A stretch of DNA of 33,952 nt from Chitinispirillales bacterium (GTDB lineage Bacteria; Fibrobacterota; Chitinivibrionia; Chitinivibrionales; Chitinispirillaceae), in assembly GCA_031281485.1 (NCBI GenBank), contig JAITFI010000044.1, forward strand, positions 1 to 33,952, read 5' to 3'. The notes below the pieces were generated by a model. The model worked only from the letters and a program-made list of their open reading frames with translations, was not told the DNA's origin and ran no database searches. Positions 14,579 through 21,253 of the stretch are shown piece after piece. The translations under genes and the position numbers were made by a program. Every line of letters starts with the position of its first letter. Position 1 is the first letter of the stretch.

Positions 14579-15199
14579 CTAATATCTAAGGATCTCTTCC
14601 AATACAGATCTCGGGTTTTCGCTCCGCGTCAGCTGGCGCACCATGCAGAAGTTTTTAGCGCCGGCGTTTAAGACGTCGGGCAGGTTTTCTAAGTTGATGC
14701 CGCCTATGGCCACCGCCGGAACGGTTGAGGCCGACAGCATTTCTCTCATTCCGTCAATGCCGATAACCGGGTCGGGGATTTTCTTTGTGGGCGTGGCGAA
14801 GACCGGGCCTACGCCTATGTAATCAGCCGGCAGTTGACAGGCGCTTATCGTCTGACCGAGATTATGCGTCGATACGCCTATCAACATATCGTCCCCGACA
14901 ATCGCCCGAGCGTCTGTATACGGCATATCGCCCTGGCCAATATGAACGCCGTCGGCGCCTACCTCAACCGCGATATGAGGATCGTCATTAATAATCAATA
15001 GCGTATTTGTGCCTTCGGTGATTTTTCGCATTTGTAAAGCGGTGTCTATAACAAGCGGCTTGGGCGCCCCTTTCATCCGCAACTGCACGACTGAGACGCC
15101 GTAATCGACAAGCAATGACGTTAGATAGGCGTAACCCGTTATCGGGTCGGTCAATACCGAATAAAATCCGAAAGATTCCGGCAATAGTCGTTTGGCCAT
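14579..15199 (-). CDS. thiE: Thiamine-phosphate synthase ThiE
   Basis: The product is 206 residues from ATG 15199, preferred over the in-frame ATG at 15283, which lies inside the upstream gene. The chosen start has GAGGTGG upstream and gives the usual length. Family motifs are QLRMKG (39-44), NDDP (71-74), GVHIGQGD (84-91), GPVFATPTK (131-139) and AIGGI (164-168). ThiE joins the thiazole and pyrimidine phosphates to form thiamine phosphate. The C-terminal GAKNFCMVRQLTRS replaces the common GVAVVSAI-type ending, so the phosphate-binding end is slightly atypical. It is the last gene of a minus-strand operon with the FISUMP lipoprotein and pgsA-like genes. No TPP riboswitch was seen upstream. 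Confidence 0.9.
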   Translation of the reverse strand: MAKRLLPESFGFYSVLTDPITGYAYLTSLLVDYGVSVVQLRMKGAPKPLVIDTALQMRKITEGTNTLLIINDDPHIAVEVGADGVHIGQGDMPYTDARAIVGDDMLIGVSTHNLGQTISACQLPADYIGVGPVFATPTKKIPDPVIGIDGMREMLSASTVPAVAIGGINLENLPDVLNAGAKNFCMVRQLTRSENPRSVLEEILRY

Positions 15200-15221
15200 T
15201 CGTGTTACCACCTCGCCGATA

Positions 15222-16148
15222 TCAGTCCGCAACGCATCGCGCCGAAAAACCGTAGTCGCTTCCGCTGTAGTGCTCTTCCACAATGTCTTTGTCTTCGAAC
15301 ATGCGTTTGCTGTGGGCGGGGCCGCGATTGTTCTCCGCGTCCATGTCTATCCACCAGACGCCGACTTCGCCGACGCTTACGAAACGGCCGAGATTGTTGA
15401 TGCCTCCGCCCGGCAGGGCCGAAAAGCCGAAACTATCCGTGGCGTTGCCGGTTTTATACCAGCCGAATATCGCCTTTAAATTCTTACCCGCCGTAGCGCC
15501 GCCGGTGGCCGCTATCAAATCATTCCACTCCTGACGGTTGGAGAGATGCCAACCGGACGGGCAAGCCGCCTTTGCCGTCTCCAACTCGTACAGCCTTCCG
15601 AATTTAACGCAGTTGGAGTCCTCATCATAGTAACACCACGAATTTTCCGTCTTTAGGTTCAAATTCTCCGCCATCCACGTCCTGCCGCCTATCTTTACGG
15701 CGCGATACTTACGGCCGTCTCGAGAATCGGTAAAATACGTGGATATTTTTTCGATCCTTTCGTCGCTTATTTTCTTCTTGTGCTCCCCGAGTTTTTCTTT
15801 AACTACGAACGTCGCGGTATCTCCGTCGTCATAAATAAGATTAAGCGTATAACCGAACAATTTATAATGAGCGGTCAGCCCGGTCGTTTGCGGCGAGATA
15901 ATTGTCAGGCGTTTACTATCGGCTTTCCATGTGACGATTCTGCCGTTGTCCATCACGCCGGTTCCGTTCCGCAATAATTCCATATCCTGCGGTTTGTCGC
16001 GTATGTTTCCCTCAAAATACACCCACTGCCCGACCATTTCCGGCGGCGCGCCGCCCCCGCAGCCCAACAAACAAAGCGCAACCGACGCGGCGGCAATTAA
16101 TAAACGCGCTCCGGCAAATTTTTTGTTCGACACCGTACCTATCGTCAT
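15222..16148 (-). CDS. FISUMP-domain lipoprotein
   Basis: The product is 308 residues. The signal peptide ends in a lipobox, LLGC with Cys30, so it is probably lipid-anchored. Residues 36-120 look like a small beta domain (WVYFEGNIRD, GRIVTWKAD). Residues about 145-308 form a FISUMP domain: KYRAVKIGGRTWMAENLN, CPSGWHLSNRQEWNDL, FGFSALPGGG and a final YGFSARCV. The domain was named as the Fibrobacter succinogenes major paralogous domain, and its function is unknown. The start codon overlaps the end of the pgsA-like gene (ATGA), and thiE follows 22 bases after its stop codon. Confidence 0.88.
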   Translation of the reverse strand: MTIGTVSNKKFAGARLLIAAASVALCLLGCGGGAPPEMVGQWVYFEGNIRDKPQDMELLRNGTGVMDNGRIVTWKADSKRLTIISPQTTGLTAHYKLFGYTLNLIYDDGDTATFVVKEKLGEHKKKISDERIEKISTYFTDSRDGRKYRAVKIGGRTWMAENLNLKTENSWCYYDEDSNCVKFGRLYELETAKAACPSGWHLSNRQEWNDLIAATGGATAGKNLKAIFGWYKTGNATDSFGFSALPGGGINNLGRFVSVGEVGVWWIDMDAENNRGPAHSKRMFEDKDIVEEHYSGSDYGFSARCVAD

Positions 16149-16768
16149 TTGCCGCTCTCCTTGTTCCCCATCATTTTAACGATAAGCGCCCTGTTCGGTA
16201 TCACATAATCAATAACGGACAACAGCGTATACGCCGCCACGACAAGCATGACCCAGTACCCCGGATCGTGCCCCCACAAGTCCCAAAGCCACTCCGGTTT
16301 AGGCATCCACGACGCGTCTGTCCGCTGGGCGAGTATCACCGCCAACATGCAGAACGCCGCTATCCCCTGTAACACGGCCTTGATCTTGCCGGACATACGG
16401 GCGGCGAGCACGTAACCGCCGGAGGCGCAGACTATCCGCAGCAGCTGCATGAAGGCGTCGCGGTAGAAGAAGACCATGTACATCCACATCGGTATGATGC
16501 CCGTATACATGAACGATATGAAGACCGTCTGCCGGGAGACGCTGTCGGCAATCGGGTCGTAGACCTTGCCGAAGTCGGTGACCTGCTTGCGCGCGCGGGC
16601 GGCCATACCGTCGAACATATCGGAGAGCTCTATCAGCACCGCCAGCGCGAAGCATATATATATCCACGACACCTTGGTGTTGTCGGAGTTGTAGCCGTGA
16701 ACAAAGACCATCGCGAAGATAGGGGCGATCACGATACGCGAGGTTGTCAGAACGGTGGCGAAGTTCAT
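16145..16768 (-). CDS. CDP-alcohol phosphatidyltransferase (PgsA-like)
   Basis: This 207-residue membrane protein has four or more hydrophobic helices. The CDP-alcohol phosphotransferase signature DGxxARx8GxxxDxxxD is complete: Asp50, Asp53 with Gly54, Ala57-Arg58, Gly67, Asp71 and Asp75. Such enzymes place an alcohol, often glycerol 3-phosphate, onto CDP-diacylglycerol at the inner membrane to make phospholipid head groups. The assignment to phosphatidylglycerophosphate synthase is probable but not certain. It is the first gene of the minus-strand operon leading to the FISUMP lipoprotein and thiE. The ribosome binding site at ATG 16768 is weak. Confidence 0.85.
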   Translation of the reverse strand: MNFATVLTTSRIVIAPIFAMVFVHGYNSDNTKVSWIYICFALAVLIELSDMFDGMAARARKQVTDFGKVYDPIADSVSRQTVFISFMYTGIIPMWMYMVFFYRDAFMQLLRIVCASGGYVLAARMSGKIKAVLQGIAAFCMLAVILAQRTDASWMPKPEWLWDLWGHDPGYWVMLVVAAYTLLSVIDYVIPNRALIVKMMGNKESGK

Positions 16769-16843
16769 ATTAGTCGTTAACGGTCTTTCAACAAAATTTT
16801 CATTTGGAACTTTACAGTGTATATTGATACTTATTTTTAATCG

Positions 16844-17671
16844 TCAAACATCGTCGCCGTTTCGCTCTTTTTCGGCTAACTCCGCCCTCGCCAAACCTTC
16901 GTTGCCGGCCGCCGCGGACGCGACCGCCCTATCTTGGGCCGACGGGTCGGCGGGCGCCAGCGCCGCGGCGCGGACCGCCTGCATTTTCGTTATAGTGGCC
17001 CTCGGATCGTCCCTCTCCGGAGCCGTATCTATACCCACCTCGCCCCCCACCGCGTAGCTCTTGTTGTCCGGCCCGCGCTGGTACTGATACGACGCCGCGC
17101 CTCGAATATAGGCCCCGCCCGCCGAAATGTGGGCCTGCTCGTGAGCCCTGACCTCCCTATCGATGGTCCTCAGCTCGTTTACTACCGCCTGCTCATCCGG
17201 GGTAAGTTCCGCAACGCCGGTCTTATCGGAACCGGCGCCGCCAACCTCGATTTCATCCGCCGCCTCGCCGTTCTCGTCAATCTCTTCCGTATCGACATCC
17301 TCGTCGGGCTCAGATTTCTCAATAGTATTCATTGCGGTATTAACGGCCACAACACCGATATCATTGACACCTATCCCGCCGATAGCGTTAAACCCCGTCC
17401 TGCCGATAGTATTGATACCGATCCCCACCCCACCCGCGCCCTGTTCATTGGGCTTCTGCACCGGCGGCAGCGACATCAGCGTCTCCAACGTCTTCCCCCC
17501 GATAAACGCCGCCTGAGCCGGCAACGACGCAACATACTCATCCACCGACTGCCGCTTCCCCGCTACCCCCACGCCGGGTTTCCGGCCCTCCCGGTCACTC
17601 GCGCCGCCCACTCCGACCCCGGCGCCGACCTTACGGAGGAAACTGTCCGCACTAACAGATATACCAGCCAT
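16844..17671 (-). CDS. SprA-related putative metalloprotease (CJM1_0395-type)
   Basis: The product is 275 residues. The C-terminal half contains the family mark EVRAHEQAHISAGG, with HEQAH at 177-181 as a zinc HExxH motif. A GGxYIRGAASYQYQRGPDN pattern (about 185-203) and AVGGEVGID follow. The N-terminal half (1-150) is low in complexity, with many Gly, Ile and Asn residues (INTIG, NAIGGIG) and then an acidic stretch. No signal peptide is visible. A GGGAGGGG ribosome binding site precedes ATG 17671. The family is annotated as putative metalloprotease, but I know of no demonstrated substrate. It starts about 430 bp from the divergent lipoprotein gene at 18100. Confidence 0.8.
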   Translation of the reverse strand: MAGISVSADSFLRKVGAGVGVGGASDREGRKPGVGVAGKRQSVDEYVASLPAQAAFIGGKTLETLMSLPPVQKPNEQGAGGVGIGINTIGRTGFNAIGGIGVNDIGVVAVNTAMNTIEKSEPDEDVDTEEIDENGEAADEIEVGGAGSDKTGVAELTPDEQAVVNELRTIDREVRAHEQAHISAGGAYIRGAASYQYQRGPDNKSYAVGGEVGIDTAPERDDPRATITKMQAVRAAALAPADPSAQDRAVASAAAGNEGLARAELAEKERNGDDV

Positions 17672-17802
17672 AATGCGCCCCTCCCTAAAGACTTAAAGGT
17701 GAACGCAACCCACTCCCTAATATAAATATACTAAATGCCCCGCCACCGCGCAATTTTTTGATGTTTTCTTTGCGACGCGAAGCGGCGCATGTTTTTGAAA
17801 AG

Positions 17803-17947
17803 TGTCTCCCCCTAGTTGAGGGGGAGACATTGAAAGTGGGGGGGAATCTGGCGGGGTGTTGCGGGGTGTCCCCGCAGGGTGGGTAGCGGAAAACAAAAAT
17901 GGGCAAAGCCCATTTTTGGTTGGAGCGAGGGAGGGCGCAGCCCTCCC
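17803..17947. repeat. Cluster of four perfect hairpins in a divergent intergenic region
   Basis: Four perfect inverted repeats follow each other. The first is an 11-bp stem TGTCTCCCCCT (17803-17813) with 17819-17829 around AGTTG. The second is a 6-bp stem GCGGGG (17861-17866) with CCCCGC (17870-17875). The third is an 11-bp stem CAAAAATGGGC (17894-17904) with 17908-17918 around AAA. The fourth is an 8-bp stem GGGAGGGC (17929-17936) with 17940-17947. The flanking genes diverge, so these are not simple terminators. They resemble REP/BIME-type intergenic repeats. Confidence 0.85.
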
Positions 17948-18001
17948 CCTAAACGATTTTGACTTTAATTATTTTGCTTTTATTATTTTTTTCAAAAAAA
18001 T

Positions 18002-18031
18002 TTGCATTCCGCGCACCCCAAAAACTATCTT
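18002..18031 (+). promoter_or_regulatory. Possible promoter for the small lipoprotein gene
   Basis: TTGCAT (18002-18007), 18 bases, TATCTT (18026-18031) lie about 70 bp before the GTG start at 18100. The match is fair only, and the whole region is A+T-rich. Confidence 0.3.
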
Positions 18032-18099
18032 TATATGTTAGCCGGTACCTGTCATCAATACGTTTTAGTCATAAATAACATTTTTACAAGGAGGATTTT

Positions 18100-18522
18100 G
18101 TGAATCGATTCAGTGCAGTAATTCTGACTGCGGCGGCTCTGGCGTTCGCCGTCGGCTGCGGCGGGGGCAGTAACTTGGGTGTCAAAGAGGGCGACAAACT
18201 GGTCGTTACCCAGACATTAGATAGGGAGCGCTTTGAGGCCTCCTACGGTGAGAACGCCAAAAAAATCGACCATACCGACGGCGCGATCATTGAGATCCCT
18301 GAAGGTACGGTGCTGGAGGTCTTCGTCACGCCGAAGAGCGACGCAAAGATAATCGAGGTCAGGCCTGTTAAGTCCAAAGACGACGCCGGCAACGACATAA
18401 CGGACGAAGAGGCGCTGAAAGACAAGTTCGTGCAGGAGAGGTTCAGAACACCGGACTTCCTCTACTACACGATCAGCCTTAAGGCGGAGTATTTAGGCAC
18501 AAAAGTCAAGAAAATTGACTGA
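18100..18522 (+). CDS. Small hypothetical lipoprotein
   Basis: This 140-residue protein starts at GTG 18100, with AAGGAGGA a few bases upstream. The signal peptide ends FAVGC with Cys20 as the lipid-modified residue. The mature part is charged and beta-rich, with EGDKLVVTQTLD, IEIPEGTVLEVFVTPK and the ending LKAEYLGTKVKKID. I do not recognise the family. It is a single-gene unit closed by a good terminator. Confidence 0.8.
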   Translation: MNRFSAVILTAAALAFAVGCGGGSNLGVKEGDKLVVTQTLDRERFEASYGENAKKIDHTDGAIIEIPEGTVLEVFVTPKSDAKIIEVRPVKSKDDAGNDITDEEALKDKFVQERFRTPDFLYYTISLKAEYLGTKVKKID

Positions 18523-18560
18523 TTAAAACCTAAACCGGCCTTAAACGTCAATGATATTAC

Positions 18561-18597
18561 AAAGCTCCCGGTTACAGCAATCGCCGGGGGCTTTTTT
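18561..18597 (+). terminator. Rho-independent terminator after the small lipoprotein gene
   Basis: AAAGCTCCCGG (18561-18571) pairs over 11 bp, one of them G-U, with CCGGGGGCTTT (18584-18594), followed by a T run to 18597. It separates the lipoprotein gene from glyA. Confidence 0.85.
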
Positions 18598-18633
18598 GCT
18601 TTACACAAATCATACAAAAACGGGGGGGCGAAA

Positions 18634-20403
18634 ATGCTGAAGCGTACGACGAAGAAAACGGCTAAGAAAGCGCCGAAGCTGAAACAGAAGAAATCGGTGA
18701 GGAAAGCGGCGGCGAAAAAAACTCCGAAGAACGCGGTTAAGAAAGCGCCGACGAAAGCGGCGAAAAAAACTGTGAAAAAATCGGTAAAGAAAGCTGTGAA
18801 GAAAGCCGTGAAAAAGGCGCCCAAAACCGCGGCGAAGAAAAGGGTGCCGAGGACGGTGAAGAAAGCGCCGAATGCCGTGCCGACGCTAACGCCGAAGAAT
18901 GCCCTAACCGACTACATCGCCAAAAACGCCCGCACCGGCATAGATACCGGCACGGCAGCCTACCTTGCCAACCTCTCATTAGTCGCCGCCGTAGCGCCCA
19001 AAGTCGCCGCCGCCGCCGTTAAAGAACTCGCCGACCAACGCGCCAACCTAAAGCTCATCGCCAGCGAGAACTACTGCTCCCTCTCCGTACAACTCGCCAT
19101 GGGGAACCTCCTCACCGACAAGTACGCCGAAGGTTTCCCCGACCACCGCTTCTACGCCGGCTGCGCCAACATCGATACCATAGAGTCCTACGCCGTCGAT
19201 CAAGCCAAAAAACTATTCGGCGCAAAACACGCCTACGTCCAGCCCCACAGCGGCGCCGACGCGAACCTCATCGCCTACTGGGCGATCCTTACCACGCGCG
19301 TCTCCGAACCCGAACTAGCAAAGATGGGAGAGGCCAACCCATCCAAGCTGAGCCGCGAGGATTGGAACACGCTCCGAGCCAAAACCGGCAACCAGCGCCT
19401 ACTCGGCATGGACTACTACTCAGGCGGGCACCTCACCCACGGTTACCGCCACAACGTCTCCGCCCAGATGTTCGACGCGTACAGCTACGGCGTGAACAAG
19501 GAGACCGGCCTCCTCGACTACGACGAAATCGAGCGCATGGCCCAAGAGATCAAACCGCTGATACTCCTTGCCGGGTACAGCGCCTACCCCCGAAAGGTCA
19601 ACTTCGCCCGGATGCGCGAAATCGCCGACAAAGCCGGGGCAGTCTTCATGGTGGACATGGCGCACTTCGCCGGATTAGTGGCCGGCAAGGTGCTCACCGG
19701 CGAATTCGACCCGGTAGCCCACGCCCACGTGGTCACCACCACGACCCACAAGACCCTGCGCGGCCCGCGCGGCGGCTTAGTACTATGCACCGACGAGTTC
19801 GCCGAAAGCGTGGACAAAGGCTGCCCGCTCGTCATGGGCGGCCCGCTGGGACACGTCATGGCCGCGAAAGCCATAGCCCTCACGGAAGCAAACGCCCCGT
19901 CGTTTAAGAAGTACGCCGCCTCCATAGTCCAAAACGCCGACGCCATGAGCAAATATTGCGTAGCCGAGGGAATGACGGTAGCCACCGGCGGTACCGAAAA
20001 CCACCTGTTCCTGATAGACGTCACCCCCTTCGGCCTGACAGGCCGCCAAGCCGAAAGCGCCCTGCGCGAGTGCGGCATAACCCTGAACCGCAACTCCCTG
20101 CCCTACGACAAAAACGGCCCCTGGTACACAAGCGGCCTGAGAATAGGAACCCCGGCGGCGACGACGCTCGGCATGGGCGACAAAGAGATGAAAGAGATCG
20201 CCGCCGTGATAAAATCAGTCCTGGCAAACACCAAACCGGAGACGGTCACTGAAGGCGATAACGCCGGAAAACCGAGCAAAGCCAAATACCAAACCGACGC
20301 CAAAGCGGCCAAAGAGGCCAAAGCGCGGATCAAAGCGTTGCTCGACAAGTTCCCGGTGTACCCGAATTTAGACCTGGAGACTTTGCAGAAAGCATTCAGC
20401 TAA
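18634..20403 (+). CDS. glyA: Serine hydroxymethyltransferase with a histone-H1-like N-terminal extension
   Basis: The product is 589 residues. Residues 1-90 are almost entirely Lys, Ala, Pro, Thr and Val (repeats such as [13 protein letters not shown]), like histone H1-type bacterial proteins. Residues about 91-589 are a GlyA of the long Chlamydia/spirochaete-like type: [44 protein letters not shown] (Asp341, His344) and [14 protein letters not shown], with Lys373 as the PLP lysine. The enzyme interconverts serine and glycine and loads one-carbon units on tetrahydrofolate. ATG 18634 follows a G-rich sequence (seven G residues, 18622-18628) usable as ribosome binding site. A GTG start near 18874 would remove the tail but has no good ribosome binding site. 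The tail is in frame with no break. Confidence 0.9.
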   Translation: MLKRTTKKTAKKAPKLKQKKSVRKAAAKKTPKNAVKKAPTKAAKKTVKKSVKKAVKKAVKKAPKTAAKKRVPRTVKKAPNAVPTLTPKNALTDYIAKNARTGIDTGTAAYLANLSLVAAVAPKVAAAAVKELADQRANLKLIASENYCSLSVQLAMGNLLTDKYAEGFPDHRFYAGCANIDTIESYAVDQAKKLFGAKHAYVQPHSGADANLIAYWAILTTRVSEPELAKMGEANPSKLSREDWNTLRAKTGNQRLLGMDYYSGGHLTHGYRHNVSAQMFDAYSYGVNKETGLLDYDEIERMAQEIKPLILLAGYSAYPRKVNFARMREIADKAGAVFMVDMAHFAGLVAGKVLTGEFDPVAHAHVVTTTTHKTLRGPRGGLVLCTDEFAESVDKGCPLVMGGPLGHVMAAKAIALTEANAPSFKKYAASIVQNADAMSKYCVAEGMTVATGGTENHLFLIDVTPFGLTGRQAESALRECGITLNRNSLPYDKNGPWYTSGLRIGTPAATTLGMGDKEMKEIAAVIKSVLANTKPETVTEGDNAGKPSKAKYQTDAKAAKEAKARIKALLDKFPVYPNLDLETLQKAFS

Positions 20404-20419
20404 GGCATGGATAACTCAA

Positions 20420-20471
20420 TGTTTTTGATTAGTTACCCATACAATTGTGTGTTTTTGATTGGTTACCCATA
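20420..20471. repeat. Two 22-bp direct repeats upstream of the XRE regulator
   Basis: The sequence TTTTTGATTRGTTACCCAT occurs within two 22-bp copies (20420-20441 and 20450-20471) that differ at one base. Their starts are 30 bp apart. A small palindrome ACAATTGT (20441-20448) begins at the end of copy 1. The copies lie 64 bp before the regulator start codon. They are plausible operators for that regulator, each 30 bp apart and so roughly on the same face of the helix. Confidence 0.8.
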
Positions 20472-20534
20472 TTCTTTGCCGACTGGCAATCATACTTAAT
20501 TGCCCGTTGATACGGTATATCCTGAGGGCCGAAT

Positions 20535-20864
20535 ATGTTAAATACCATAGATCCGCTTTACGCCAAAACCAACGGCGAAATCCTAAAAGAGTTCGGCGAG
20601 ATGCTGAAACAGTGGCGCATAACCAATAACCTCACCCAGCAAGAGTTCGCCGACGCTATCGGCATTTCGGTGAACCACCTCTCCAAAATCGAACGCTCCG
20701 GAAAAACCACGCTGACGACGCTCATCGCGGCTTCGCGCCAACTAAGACTCTTGCAGAAACTCTTAGACGTCTACACACCACCAGACCTAACGCCGATGCA
20801 ACAGTATGAATTAGAAAAGGGAAACGCAAAGATAAAGATCGGGGGTAAAAGAGTAAAAAGTTGA
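20535..20864 (+). CDS. XRE-family helix-turn-helix regulator (HipB-like), orphan
   Basis: The product is 109 residues. A helix-turn-helix of the XRE type covers about 19-66 (MLKQWRITNNLTQQEFADAI, then SVNHLSKIERSGKTTLTTL). The C-terminal part (LQKLLDVYTPPDLTPMQQYE and a basic KRVKS end) is like the tails of HipB-type antitoxin regulators, which normally lie next to a hipA kinase gene. No hipA follows; the next gene is a surface protein about 390 bp away. It may act alone, perhaps on the 22-bp repeats upstream. ATG 20535 is preceded by a modest GAGGG ribosome binding site. Confidence 0.8.
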   Translation: MLNTIDPLYAKTNGEILKEFGEMLKQWRITNNLTQQEFADAIGISVNHLSKIERSGKTTLTTLIAASRQLRLLQKLLDVYTPPDLTPMQQYELEKGNAKIKIGGKRVKS

Positions 20865-20865
20865 A

Positions 20866-20935
20866 TAATAATCTTTTAAATCAAAATCTTTAAAATCTTT
20901 TAAAATCAAAATCTTTAAATCTTTAAATCTTTTTT
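20866..20935. repeat. A+T-rich AATCTTTTAAA-type repeats
   Basis: Several imperfect copies of AAATCTTTTAAA-like units follow the regulator gene and lead into the double-hairpin element. Similar blocks precede the matching element at the window end (33779-33856). One related inverted repeat lies at 7871-7897. Confidence 0.7.
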
Positions 20936-20998
20936 AGACGAAAGGGCGCGATAAATCGCGCCCTTTCATAGGATATGCGGGGCTAAACCCCGCATATA
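20928..20998. repeat. Double-hairpin intergenic element, copy 1
   Basis: The element reads TCTTTTTTAGACGAA, then a variable hairpin (AAAGGGCGCGAT 20941-20952 with ATCGCGCCCTTT 20955-20966), then TTCATAGGATATGC. It ends with a constant hairpin (ATATGCGGGG 20972-20981 with CCCCGCATAT 20986-20995). The first hairpin has no T run after it, so it is not a standard terminator on the plus strand. The second copy at 33851-33910 keeps the frame and the constant hairpin but has a different first stem. Confidence 0.8.
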
Positions 20999-21065
20999 AA
21001 GTCAACGTCAACTACACCTGCCCACCATAACCCCAACTTTTTTCGGAAAAATTTGATTATTCGGC

Positions 21066-21099
21066 TTGCGCGGAAATTATATATACCTATGATATAGGT
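21066..21099 (+). promoter_or_regulatory. Possible promoter with inverted repeat over the -10 box
   Basis: TTGCGC (21066-21071), 16 bases, TATGAT (21088-21093). The -10 box lies inside an inverted repeat, ACCTAT (21085-21090) and ATAGGT (21094-21099) around GAT, that could bind a repressor. It would give a leader of about 155 bases to the gene at 21254. Confidence 0.35.
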
Positions 21100-21253
21100 G
21101 TTCTATGATAAATAGATATTTATGGCCAAACAATAATGTATGACTCAACGTTTACCCCAAAACCATATTGCGCGATACTTGTGAGTACCGATGATGATTG
21201 ATATAGGGATAAAAACGATACACACTAACATGAAGGATAAAAGGGATAAAACC

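Noticed and set aside
20420-20471. CRISPR array
   Set aside because: There are only two repeat copies with an eight-base gap, and no cas gene is in the window.
20941-20966. Rho-independent terminator after the XRE regulator
   Set aside because: The stem is strong but is not followed by a T run, and the same frame recurs at 33851 with another stem, so it is better described as part of a repeat.
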